Positions 9,663 to 18,172 of a stretch of DNA of 64,000 nucleotides are shown in pieces. The first letter of the stretch is position 1. Each line of letters begins with the position of its first letter. The position numbers were made by a program, and so were the translations under genes. The notes under the pieces were generated by a model, which worked only from the letters and a program-made list of their open reading frames with translations, ran no database searches and had not been told where the DNA came from. Source of the stretch: Sinorhizobium sp. 6-70 (GTDB taxonomy: Bacteria; Pseudomonadota; Alphaproteobacteria; Rhizobiales; Rhizobiaceae); the NCBI RefSeq assembly GCF_030124375.1, contig NZ_JASKLS010000009.1, positions 202,357 to 266,356 on the forward strand. Direction: 5' to 3'.

Positions 9663-10404
9663 ATCAGGGTGGGATGTCCGGAATTGGTCACCCTGATCGC
9701 GATCCTTGATCACCACGGCCTTGCCAACTCGGATAGCAAATGGCGGGGATCTCGGACTAACATTGAGTCGAGCTTCACGGGCCGTAAAACAAGGTCTTGT
9801 GGCACTCGCCGTCACAAATATCTCCACAGTTGGTTGGTATCGACCTCCTTCACTCCGCTGGAGAAATGAAATCGGCCGCGCGTCCAGGTAAGACTTGCGC
9901 CTGTCGCGGGATCAAAACGCAAGCAACATGCCAACCAGCACCCAAGCTTATGGTCGTGAGTGCGCCTAATGTTTCAGCGCCTGAACTCCGTGCTGGCGGA
10001 ACCAAAAAATGTTGCCGCAAACCGGATAGACGTGGGCTCCAATTGCGGTGGCGTCTCCTGCGATCCCTTTCTTAAAGGGTCTTTGCTTCTCATCATCGAT
10101 TTCCGTCAGCGGAGGACGGGTGCCGAGTGCGCGGCGCGTGGAGACCTCTTCCTGTCGGCGCGGTTATGCGAACGCGGGGATGACAGTCCAGCAAAACAGG
10201 CCGGTTGCGGAGCCTGCCCTGATGCGCGACACTTTGCGCCGCGGGCTTATGGGTGACCAAGAGTAACGAATCGCTGCAGCGTTGGAACGAACACTAGGGG
10301 TTTGCGGTTCTGAGCACGACCTTCGAGTAGGTCCGAAAATGAGAGAAGTGCCATGGCGTGCTCCACTGTGAGTGACGTTGCAAAACGGCATGAAGCGCCA
10401 GTTC
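9663..10404. other. Intergenic stretch with no supported gene
   Basis: I see no convincing coding sequence or repeat here. Short plus-strand frames lack ribosome sites or recognisable domains. The segment from about 10276 may be the eroded start of the DUF982 relic that follows (it reads RWNE, then a stop, then GFAVLSTTFE). Confidence 0.4.
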
Positions 10405-10633
10405 TGCGGGGCCCTACCACGCACTTGAGTTCCTGGAGAATGAATGGCCGAGGCAGGGGATGCAGCACGCACGGGCGGTGCAAGTCTGCCGTGAAGCGTT
10501 GCATCACTCCGAATATGCGAATTCCGCAAGAAATTGCTTAATAGCGGCATGCGTTGAAGCGTCACTTGCATACAGCGAAGCTGAGAATGTGGGCTCTCGC
10601 GCTGAAGCGAAGACGATGAGCCGGCATAGATAA
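10405..10633 (+). pseudogene. DUF982 protein remnant
   Basis: One plus-strand frame reads GPYHALEFLENEWP and then HARAVQVCREALHHSEYA, matching the single conserved helix-rich unit of DUF982 proteins that are abundant in rhizobia. The start is lost: an in-frame TGA lies just upstream, and the preceding N-terminal residues appear in other frames with stops. No function is known for the family. Confidence 0.5.
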
Positions 10634-10874
10634 GCTGCACTGGCAGAGCTGTGTCATCTTCGAGACTTAAGTCCGAGCGGAATGCCCCTCGAGTTGTTCT
10701 CAGGTTCTGAGCATGACGGCGCGTCGCCAAGCCGAGCGCCATTGAGCTGGGACATGCCAATCGAACTTACTGACCATGCCACCTTCAGAAGTATTGGGTC
10801 TGCGACCAGCGGACTCACGGGCAAGCTGAAAACGCTGTGTCCGCTGGGCGCCAAGCCCATGACAAGTAGCGGAA

Positions 10875-11702
10875 TCAGACGAATGTGAAGTCCGACGCGC
10901 TCAGGTGGAGATTTGCAAGGTTGCCCACACTGTACACATCAGCAAGGTGAATCAACTCGTCCACGTTGTTTGCCGAGGTGACATAGGCGAGGTTGGCCGT
11001 GTGGGTCTTGAAGTCGTGGTAGACTATGATGTCGCCAGCGGCCTCGCCGGAAATCGCCCTCGCGGCGGCTGAGCCACTGGCGAAACTTTGGTCCGTGATC
11101 ACCACGACGTGCTCGCCGTTCGCACCCGCGGCCGCGCCGCTGTAGAAGGTGTCCACCGGGAAGCCCGACTGCACGCTGGCGTGGTTAATGAAGTTCGCGC
11201 CAAAGCCGTCATTGAAGAGGCCCACCGCATCGAAGGCGAAAGTATCCTGAGCCGGGTCGAAATCGAGAATGGTGGAGATGTCCGGGTCCGGCCCCTGTTT
11301 GGGGAAGACCCCTGGCATCGGGTTGTGGGACCCGCGCACCGGGTTGTGGAACTGGAACACGAACGTGTCGCCCCCTTCGCCCCCTTCCAGCCAATCCCTA
11401 CCGTCACCGACGAAGAGAACATCATCGTCAGCACCACCGGAGAGATAGTCATTGTCCTCACCGGCAACGCGGGGGTTGTAGCGGCCGTTATCGCCGGAGA
11501 GAACGTCACTGCCCTCTTCGCCGTAGACCTGGTCATTGCCCGCGCCGCCGAGGACCCGGTCATTTCCCGCGCCGCCGAAGGCCCGGTCGGTGCCCGCACG
11601 AGAGTCGATCCAGTCATTGCCGGCGTAATCGATAATCACATCGTCGCCATTGCTGCCGAAGAGGGTGTCCGCGCCATCGCCGCCCGGGAAAAACTTTTCC
11701 AT
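10875..11702 (-). CDS. nodO: Secreted RTX-type calcium-binding nodulation protein NodO
   Basis: This 275-residue protein has no N-terminal signal peptide. It opens directly with RTX nonapeptide repeats (GGDGADTLF, GGAGNDRVL, GGAGNDQVY, GGADDDVLF, about residues 8-115) that bind calcium, followed by a roughly 150-residue C-terminal domain carrying the type I secretion signal. NodO of Rhizobium leguminosarum has the same plan and size (284 residues), is exported by a type I system and forms cation pores in plant membranes that aid nodulation. GGAG lies 9 bases before the ATG, and a nod box stands 68 bases upstream. No type I secretion genes are in the window, so export must rely on genes elsewhere. 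Confidence 0.88.
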   Translation of the reverse strand: MEKFFPGGDGADTLFGSNGDDVIIDYAGNDWIDSRAGTDRAFGGAGNDRVLGGAGNDQVYGEEGSDVLSGDNGRYNPRVAGEDNDYLSGGADDDVLFVGDGRDWLEGGEGGDTFVFQFHNPVRGSHNPMPGVFPKQGPDPDISTILDFDPAQDTFAFDAVGLFNDGFGANFINHASVQSGFPVDTFYSGAAAGANGEHVVVITDQSFASGSAAARAISGEAAGDIIVYHDFKTHTANLAYVTSANNVDELIHLADVYSVGNLANLHLSASDFTFV

Positions 11703-11769
11703 CGCAAATACTCCTTGTAATGCAGTGCCCGACCGCCCGTGACGCCTTGATACTTCTCATCGGATAAGC

Positions 11770-11814
11770 AGGGTAATTGATTGTTTTGATAGGATGTATC
11801 CACGTGGCGGATGC
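11770..11814 (-). promoter_or_regulatory. nod box driving nodO
   Basis: Read on the minus strand it has GCATCC, GTGGATAC, then TATCAAAACAATCAATTACC, the nod box core with good spacing. It lies 68 bases upstream of the nodO ATG on the same strand. Confidence 0.88.
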
Positions 11815-12540
11815 ATTTCCACGCACTTCATCCGACTGAAAATTTACGGGCTCGCGGGGGGGGGGGCGCTCGGGCGCCCAGACAGGCGATCTGAAAATTC
11901 GAGGCATCAAACCGGACCAGGTCAGGACGTCGGCAACGCCGTCTCTGCGCTACATCATCGCCGCAGACTCCCATCCTGATTAATGCCGAATCTCACGTCG
12001 CGCGGTAATAGGGGTTTTAACGTGCGTGCTGTTCGTGCAGACAGGAGGAACGCAACTACTACGCCTTCTCGACGCTAAGCTGGTCCCCGGATTCGCGCCA
12101 CCTTGCAGTTTACAAAGTCCGCCTGGCTACAGGCGGGAGTTCTCTATTTTAGTTTCGTCGACGACGGGGCGCTTGGCGCCCGCAGTCGTTCGGGCGACGG
12201 CCCCACGAGAAGCTATTAGGAGTCCGTCGTGCTCGTCACGCGTGCAACATGTCAATGTCGCCTGGCATTGTCCGATATACGACAATGTTGGACATGGTCA
12301 GACTGCGGTTCGATCGAACACGTTGGTTCAAAAGAGTTTTCTTTCGGCACGCATATTGCTTCAAGCCTCTGCAGTCGCGTCATGGATCAAAGATAAACAC
12401 GCGGAGATGTCGAAATGTTACGACCATGCCATTTGTCCGTGCCTTCGTCCGGTCATTCCACAGCTGGACGTCCCAGATGCCGTAGAGGGAAGAGTCCAAA
12501 CCCGCCAAGCAATAGTCGAGCCGACGGTGCCAATGCTCTT
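11815..12540. other. Intergenic stretch with an 11-G run
   Basis: There is no supported gene. A run of eleven G at 11856-11866 stands out. Long plus-strand frames cross the area, but their products have no recognisable features. Confidence 0.45.
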
Positions 12541-12804
12541 TTGCCGAGGCTGTCCTCCAGCGGACGCAACGATCACCATGGCCTGCTTGCCGGCAAAGTC
12601 CCAGGAGGGCCCTTCCGGCTGAGCGGGGCCGAGAGACTTGTCTACCGCGGGACGACTCCTGGCGAGCACGAGTTCATTCTGGTCGATGTCGCCATGGGCG
12701 TGAAGCAGCCAGCCTTCGATCAGGCCCTCCTGGCTGCGGAGCTACATAAGTCGAACCACAACAGCTGTCAGGCTGGCAATCTTCCCTTGGAGTGCGGCCG
12801 ATGA
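12541..12804 (+). pseudogene. Remnant resembling the N-terminal part of an S9 prolyl-oligopeptidase-family peptidase
   Basis: One frame reads FRLSGAERLVYRGTTPGEHE, then FILVDVAMGVKQPAFDQALL, resembling the segment before the beta-propeller in S9-family dipeptidyl peptidases (RFWYR...TPxGHEFVLVD...RPAFDHERLAAAL). It stops at 12804, and nothing of the propeller or hydrolase domain follows, so only a fragment remains just before the M16 peptidase gene. Confidence 0.4.
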
Positions 12805-14198
12805 TCCATGCTGGAATAAATTCGCGTGTCCGTGCATTTGCCTTGAGCATGGTTGCGCTGCAAGCGTTGATGACCTTCGAAGCGGCAGCCGTCGAAGCCC
12901 CGCGAGGCGAATCCGAGATCGCAAATTTCCTGCTGAGAAACGGCATGGAGGTGGTCGTCATACCCGATCACCGGGCGCCGACTGTCACGCAGATGGTTTT
13001 CTACAAAGCCGGCAACGCCGATGAGCCACCCGGCAAGTCTGGCATCGCTCATTTCTTGGAACATCTGATGTTCAAAGGCACGAGTAAGCACCCGGCCGGC
13101 GAGTTCGACGCAAAGGTCGCAGAGATCGGTGGCGAGGAGAACGCCTTCACGTCGTCCGACTACACCGCCTACTATCAGACTGTCACGGCGGAGGCGCTCG
13201 GGACGATGATGGAATTCGAAGCTGACCGGATGCGCCATCTCGTGCTCACGGACGCGGTGATCGTGCCGGAGCGCGATGTCATTCTCCAGGAGCGGCGCTC
13301 GAGGGTCGAAGACAACCCGGAGGACCTTCTCGAAGAGGAGACGCGGGCGACCCTCTATCAGAACCATCCTTACCGTATCCCGGTTATCGGCTGGAAGCAC
13401 GAGATGGAACAGCTCAATCGTGGGGACGCCGTGGCGTTCTACGATCGCTACTATGCCCCGAACAACGCCATACTTGTCGTGGCAGGCGATGTGGACGCCG
13501 GAACGGTGTGGCGGTTAGCGGACAAGACCTACGGGGCCATACCGCGCGGCCGGGACCTGCCGCAGCGGGTGAGGCCGCAGGAGCCGGAGCAGAACACCAA
13601 ACGAACGGTCGTGCTCACCGACCCGCGCGTGAACGTGCCGAGCTTTCAAAAGTCGTGGGTGGCGCCTTGTTACAGAGTAACCGAGCCGGGGGAAGCGGAA
13701 GCACTCGATCTTCTGTCGGAAATTCTCGGTGGAGGAACGCGCAGCCGGATCTATCAGGAATTGGTAGTGAAACAGGGTATAGCCTCCTGGGGAGGCGCTT
13801 ATTTCCAGGGAAGATCGCTCGATCCGTCTAGCTTCACGATTTATGGCTCGCCGCGGGGCGAGGCGACGATCGAGGCGGTGGAAGACGCGCTCGACGCTGA
13901 AGTCCGGAAAATCATCGAGACCGGTGTTACCGATGTCGAACTGGAGAAGGCCAAGAACCGCTTGGTGCGCTCGATGACCTTCGCACGCGACAGCCAGGCA
14001 GAAATGGCCAACATCTACGGGAAGGCGCTTGCGACCGGCAGTACTGTGTACGACCTAGAGGCATGGCCGTTGAGGATCCGCGCGGTAACGGCGAGACAGG
14101 TGCAGGCGGTTGCCACGAAATATCTTAATCCGGACCGATCGGTGGCGGGATATCTGCTGCCGCGGGAAAGCGCGACCTCAGGAGATAAAAGGCGATGA
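12801..14198 (+). CDS. M16 zinc peptidase, active subunit (y4wA-like)
   Basis: This 465-residue exported peptidase has a signal peptide (about residues 1-31), the inverted zinc motif HFLEH at residues 84-88 and the downstream glutamate region EALGTMMEFEADRM that completes the zinc site. It is followed by two M16 fold halves. The family degrades or processes small proteins and peptides in the periplasm as a dimer with an inactive partner. ATG 12801 is preferred over GTG 12792 because GGAG sits 8-9 bases before it. The next gene overlaps it by ATGA and encodes that partner. The pair resembles y4wA/y4wB of the Sinorhizobium fredii NGR234 symbiotic plasmid. No regulatory box was recognised upstream. 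Confidence 0.88.
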   Translation: MIHAGINSRVRAFALSMVALQALMTFEAAAVEAPRGESEIANFLLRNGMEVVVIPDHRAPTVTQMVFYKAGNADEPPGKSGIAHFLEHLMFKGTSKHPAGEFDAKVAEIGGEENAFTSSDYTAYYQTVTAEALGTMMEFEADRMRHLVLTDAVIVPERDVILQERRSRVEDNPEDLLEEETRATLYQNHPYRIPVIGWKHEMEQLNRGDAVAFYDRYYAPNNAILVVAGDVDAGTVWRLADKTYGAIPRGRDLPQRVRPQEPEQNTKRTVVLTDPRVNVPSFQKSWVAPCYRVTEPGEAEALDLLSEILGGGTRSRIYQELVVKQGIASWGGAYFQGRSLDPSSFTIYGSPRGEATIEAVEDALDAEVRKIIETGVTDVELEKAKNRLVRSMTFARDSQAEMANIYGKALATGSTVYDLEAWPLRIRAVTARQVQAVATKYLNPDRSVAGYLLPRESATSGDKRR

Positions 14199-15538
14199 CA
14201 ATGTTCAACCGACTGCCGATCGGGGCAGCAAAGCCGTTGCTGATCGTGCTCGTATTGCTGGGCCTTGCCGCGATGCCGGCTCGGGCGGCCGTGGCCATCC
14301 AGGAAGTCAAGACATCGAGCGGGATCAAGGCCTGGCTGGTCGAAGACTATTCGATACCAATCGTCACCATTCGTTTTGCATTCCGCGGCGGCACCACGCA
14401 GGATCCTTCCGGTAAGGAAGGCCTGGTCAATCTCATGACCGGCTTGTTCGACGAAGGGGCCGGCGAACTCGACAGCGAAGCCTTCCAGGAGCGGCTGGAC
14501 GATGCTGGCGCTGAGATGCGTTTCGACGCCGGGCGCGATGCAGTCTACGGCTCCATGCGAGTGCTCGCCGATCAGAAGGATGATGCGTTCGACCTTCTCC
14601 GGCTGGCCATCGAGCAGCCGCGCTTCGACCAAGCGCCGATGGATCGCATTCGCGCCCACATCGTCTCCGGCATCATCGCGGAAGCCAAGGACCCCGAGTC
14701 GGTCGCAAAGATCGCATGGAGCAAGGCGCTCTATGGCGACCATCCGTATTCCAGGCAGGACGAAGGCACCGAGCAAGCCCTTGCCACTGCCACGACCTCC
14801 GATCTGAAGGCGCTTCATAAGCGGCTTTTCGCGCGCGGCAACCTGACCATCGCCGTGGCCGGAGCGATCGATGCCAGCGCGCTTAAGCAAGATCTGGATC
14901 AGATATTCGGCGGGTTGCCTGCCGAACCCTCCCTGATACCGGTTGCAGAAACCGCGCCTAAGCTGGCGCAGGAAATTCGCATCCCGTATGACCTACCCCA
15001 GATTGGGCTGCGGCTGGTTTATGCCGGGCTTAGCGACAAAGACCCGCAGTTCTTCGCAGCCTATCTGATGAACCACATCCTCGGGGGAGGAGCGTTCACG
15101 TCCAGGCTCTGGAACGAGGTGCGCGAGAAGCGGGGACTTGCTTACCACATCGGCTCGGCCCTCGTGAACAACGACCATGCCTCCGTGCTCGTGATCCGCA
15201 CGGAAACCCGCCCGGATCGGGCCGCGGAGGCCCTGTCCCTCGTTCGCGCCGAGGTGAGGCGCATGGCGGAGGAGGGCGTCAGCGAGGAGGAACTCGAAGC
15301 AGCGAAGAAATACGTCATCGGCGGTTACGCGATCGACAATCTCAACTCATCCAGAGCGATCGCCAACACTCTGGTCGCAATCCAGATGCAAGATCTCGGC
15401 ATCGATCACATCGAGCGGCGAAAACAACTGATCCAGGCCGTAACCGTGGAGGATGTCCGGTCCGCCGCAAAACGGCTTCTCTCCGCTGACCCCGCCGTGA
15501 TGATCGTCGGACCGCCGCTCGAAAGAACGAAAGGATAA
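14195..15538 (+). CDS. M16 peptidase-like inactive subunit (y4wB-like)
   Basis: This 447-residue protein has a signal peptide (GAAKPLLIVLVLLGLAAMPARA) and an M16 fold. Where the active enzyme has HxxEH, this one reads GLVNLMTGLFDEGAGELDS, so the zinc ligands are absent and it should be a structural, substrate-holding subunit. Late features such as ILGGGAFTSRLWNEVREKRG and ELEAAKKYVIGGYA are those of M16B proteins. Its ATG overlaps the stop of the catalytic partner by four bases, so coupled translation and a heterodimer are expected. The length equals that of y4wB of NGR234 as I remember it. Its natural substrate is unknown. Confidence 0.87.
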   Translation: MTMFNRLPIGAAKPLLIVLVLLGLAAMPARAAVAIQEVKTSSGIKAWLVEDYSIPIVTIRFAFRGGTTQDPSGKEGLVNLMTGLFDEGAGELDSEAFQERLDDAGAEMRFDAGRDAVYGSMRVLADQKDDAFDLLRLAIEQPRFDQAPMDRIRAHIVSGIIAEAKDPESVAKIAWSKALYGDHPYSRQDEGTEQALATATTSDLKALHKRLFARGNLTIAVAGAIDASALKQDLDQIFGGLPAEPSLIPVAETAPKLAQEIRIPYDLPQIGLRLVYAGLSDKDPQFFAAYLMNHILGGGAFTSRLWNEVREKRGLAYHIGSALVNNDHASVLVIRTETRPDRAAEALSLVRAEVRRMAEEGVSEEELEAAKKYVIGGYAIDNLNSSRAIANTLVAIQMQDLGIDHIERRKQLIQAVTVEDVRSAAKRLLSADPAVMIVGPPLERTKG

Positions 15539-16138
15539 CGGGTCATGGGCAAAGCTCGTCCCTCAGCAGCGGCGGGGTCGAGCGTGGGCGGCCGGCCGGG
15601 CCAGCGGACCCCTTGTGGTCAAGTGCAGCGTGTGACTCAGCAATACGGACGGTAACGGATCGCGAGTTGATCCTCAGTGGTTTGCACACGAAGCCTGCGA
15701 AATCCTGCGTCCGACTTGCGCTCCCCAACGGCGGTATGTGAAGCAAGCCTTGCATGAAGAACTGCTCGACTTGATCAGAACGGCAATCAGGATCTCGTCG
15801 AATTCGCACGCGAAGCTACTTGAGGCTGCTTCACCCAAGTCAGCTCCATGAGGCCTGCTGACCAAATCGAAGATGTCGATGCCGATGAAACCACCGGGCC
15901 TAATTTCAAGATGTGCTTGAAGCAGGTCTCGCAGGCTAATCGCGCTCGGCCGCCAAGACCTCAACCGCCAGATCGATTCCGGGATCGGTTCCACGTGTCG
16001 GACGAGGTCAGTATGGCCTGGAGCTAGCCTGCACCCGCGGTGACAAAAAAAGAAGGTTCAGCTCCTCTGACGTGGTAAAAGCCGCGCCGCCGTCGCGCAT
16101 TGCAGTACCGGTCGCAGATGCCGAGACCACGGCGCTCG
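15539..16138. other. Intergenic stretch with no supported gene
   Basis: About 600 bases between the M16 pair and the oppositely oriented hemN-like gene. A minus-strand frame (15674-15994) includes HLEIRPGGFIGIDIFDLV but has no start signal and no clear family. It may be a decayed gene. Confidence 0.4.
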
Positions 16139-17590
16139 TCAAGCGGCGCGGTCGAGATAAGCGTCAAATGCGGCAGCGACAGCTCGAAGCACAAAGCGGT
16201 GCTCCTGCCGTACGCGGACGAAACCCTTGTTAATGTCCACGATTCCGTCCTCGGCCAACATCGCCAAGCGCTCAGCTGAATCGACAAAGAGGATCGGATC
16301 AAATCCGTGAGCGGCGCAGATTGCCGGCACGTCCGCCTCTAAATTGCACATGAGCCGCTCGATGATCTCGGCTCGCACACGATCTTCGCAGGTGAGACGG
16401 TAGCCCCGTGATGTCGCCAGGCGGCCAGCCGCGATGTCTCGGCAGTACGAAACCTGAACGACTTCGTTCTGGATATATCCTTCGCCGAGACGACCGATTG
16501 CCGACGCGCCGAAGCCGATCAGGGTTTGGCAGGTGTCGGCCGAGTAACCCAGGGAATTGCGCCGCAGACGTCCGGATCTCTGCGCCAGCGCGAGCTCGTC
16601 ATCAGGCAAGGCGAAATGGTCGAGCCCAATCTGGCGATACCCGGCGGCAACCAGCGTTTCGGCCACGGCCGCTGCCTGTTCAGCGCGGGCAGCCACGTCC
16701 GGCAGTGCTGTCTCATCGATCAGGCGCTGATTTTTTCTGTAGGAAGGAACGTGCGCGTAACCGAACACCGCAAGCCGGTCGGGGCGCATCATGACTGCTG
16801 TCGTTGCGCTCTGAACACAGGACGGCACCGTTTGATGCGGGAGACCGTACATGAGGTCGAAATTGATGCGGCCTACTTTATGCCGGCGCAGGTTCTCGAC
16901 GACAGCCGTCACCTCGGCCTCACTCTGCACTCGATTGATCGCCTTTTGGACGATGGGATCGAAGCTCTGCACGCCGAGGCTCGCGCGGGTCACCTCCGCT
17001 GCTTCCAAGGCTTCGGCCATTTCCGTGGTGAACGTGCGCGGGTCGATCTCGACAGCGACGGTAGCCGCTTTCTTGAACGCGAAGCGTCGGCGCAGGAGTT
17101 CCATTAGGGCGAGAAACTCCGCCGGCGGCATGATGGTCGGCGTTCCGCCGCCGAAATGCACGTCGCTTACGGGCAGCGCCTGCGGCGCTTGCACCGCAAC
17201 GAAATGGATTTCCGCACGTAGCATCGCCAGGTAATCGACGATCGACGCATCCCGACGAGTGATGCTGGTAGGAAAGCCGCAATACCAGCACATTGACCGA
17301 CAGAATGGAACATGGAGATAGAGCGACACAGCATCGTCAGCTGGCAGGACTTTGAGCCATTCCTCGCAGACCTTGGCGCCGACCGCTTCGGAAAACTCCG
17401 GTACAGTTGGGTAGATCGTGTACCAAGGCAGGCGGGCATCATAATATTTTGTATGGAGGGAGGTCGGCGGCGTGATGCTGGCTGACTTTCGTCGCCACTC
17501 GGACCGAAAGGATGTCCAGTTCCCTCGCGCCCTCTCTCCTTGGATCGAATGCGATCCCGCGCCCAGGAAGCTTTTTTCGCCTTCAGCCAT
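16139..17590 (-). CDS. hemN: HemN-type oxygen-independent coproporphyrinogen III oxidase
   Basis: This radical-SAM protein carries the [4Fe-4S] motif CRSMCWYC after LYLHVPF, then DVHFGGGTPTIM and INFDLMYGLPHQT, and a C-terminal HemN domain. It would decarboxylate coproporphyrinogen III to protoporphyrinogen IX without oxygen in the cytoplasm, giving heme under the microaerobic conditions of nodules. The homology starts near residue 47 (TKYYDARLPWYTIYPT). Possible ATG starts are 17662, 17617 and 17590; none has a strong ribosome site, so I took the shortest, giving 483 residues, closer to the usual 450-460. It is divergent from the hydrogenase genes and shares the upstream region with them, which holds a TGT-N10-ACA site. 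Confidence 0.85.
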   Translation of the reverse strand: MAEGEKSFLGAGSHSIQGERARGNWTSFRSEWRRKSASITPPTSLHTKYYDARLPWYTIYPTVPEFSEAVGAKVCEEWLKVLPADDAVSLYLHVPFCRSMCWYCGFPTSITRRDASIVDYLAMLRAEIHFVAVQAPQALPVSDVHFGGGTPTIMPPAEFLALMELLRRRFAFKKAATVAVEIDPRTFTTEMAEALEAAEVTRASLGVQSFDPIVQKAINRVQSEAEVTAVVENLRRHKVGRINFDLMYGLPHQTVPSCVQSATTAVMMRPDRLAVFGYAHVPSYRKNQRLIDETALPDVAARAEQAAAVAETLVAAGYRQIGLDHFALPDDELALAQRSGRLRRNSLGYSADTCQTLIGFGASAIGRLGEGYIQNEVVQVSYCRDIAAGRLATSRGYRLTCEDRVRAEIIERLMCNLEADVPAICAAHGFDPILFVDSAERLAMLAEDGIVDINKGFVRVRQEHRFVLRAVAAAFDAYLDRAA

Positions 17591-17752
17591 CGCCGATTTC
17601 CGCCATCTGAATGCCATTCGGCAATGCCGGCCGCCTTTCAAGCAAGGACGTTCAATAATCATGCCGATTGCGCCGCCGAGATCGACAGACAGATTTCGCG
17701 AGACTTCTCAGTTGACTGGCCTTCGACTGAACAAGAACCGTCGAACAAAAGT

Positions 17753-17768
17753 TGTCGCGCGTTCGACA
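17753..17768. promoter_or_regulatory. Candidate NifA upstream activator site (TGT-N10-ACA)
   Basis: TGT, ten bases, ACA fits the NifA consensus exactly. A second, overlapping dyad ACAA-AAG-TTGT lies just before it. It is about 330 bases upstream of the hupS sigma54 motif and could equally serve hemN, whose start lies about 90-165 bases to the left. Confidence 0.5.
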
Positions 17769-18084
17769 AAAACGACAGAGTTGTCGGCAATCACTTTCAC
17801 CGGCCTGCGCTGGCGACGACCACCCGTGGGACAATAGCCATACTTGGCCGACACATTCGGAGGACTGGGACAATGTCCATTTCGCTCGAAACGTTGAAGA
17901 AAGCCGCGGGACCACTGGAAGTGCCGAAGACGAACTCGATCGATGAGCCGTTATCCGCCATCTCGCATGTCGTTTGACGACACGATCACGAATCGTTGCC
18001 ACGCCAATCCGCTTCGGTTCTCCTCGCTGAAATAGATAATTTGCAACAATGCGGCTAGCGACGACGTGGCCGGTAAATTTGGAC

Positions 18085-18100
18085 CGGCCCGTTTCTTGCA
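18085..18100 (+). promoter_or_regulatory. Sigma54 (-24/-12) promoter candidate for hupS
   Basis: CGGCCCGTTTCTTGCA keeps GG and GC ten bases apart, as RpoN promoters require, and has a good -12 element (TTGCA); the -24 element is imperfect. It is 73 bases before the hupS ATG. In Rhizobium leguminosarum hupSL is transcribed from a sigma54/NifA promoter. Confidence 0.6.
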
Positions 18101-18172
18101 AAAATCTCCCGTGACTGAGCCGGTTGCCAATCCGGACGATTGTATAGGGGACCGGATTGCTGGAGGAGCGCG

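Larger units (their letters stand above)
17591..18172. other. hemN-hupS divergent regulatory region
   Basis: The stretch holds a candidate NifA site (17753-17768) and a sigma54-type promoter (18085-18100), listed separately. A tiny frame (17873-17977, 34 codons, beginning MSISLETLKKAAGPLEVPK) has an ATG with a fair upstream AGGA but is unrecognised and may be chance. Confidence 0.5.

Noticed and set aside
10164..10760. 198-codon minus-strand frame
   Set aside because: It runs opposite the DUF982 remnant, is rich in Ser/Arg as shadow frames are, and has no start signal.
12026..12622. 198-codon plus-strand frame
   Set aside because: No ribosome site, irregular composition, and no recognisable domain; the only family-like sequence in the area is in another frame (S9-like remnant).
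16526..17107. 193-codon plus-strand frame inside hemN
   Set aside because: Shadow of the radical-SAM gene on the opposite strand; no ribosome site.
17873..17977. 34-codon frame between hemN and hupS
   Set aside because: It has a fair start but is short and unrecognised; not enough for a gene call.
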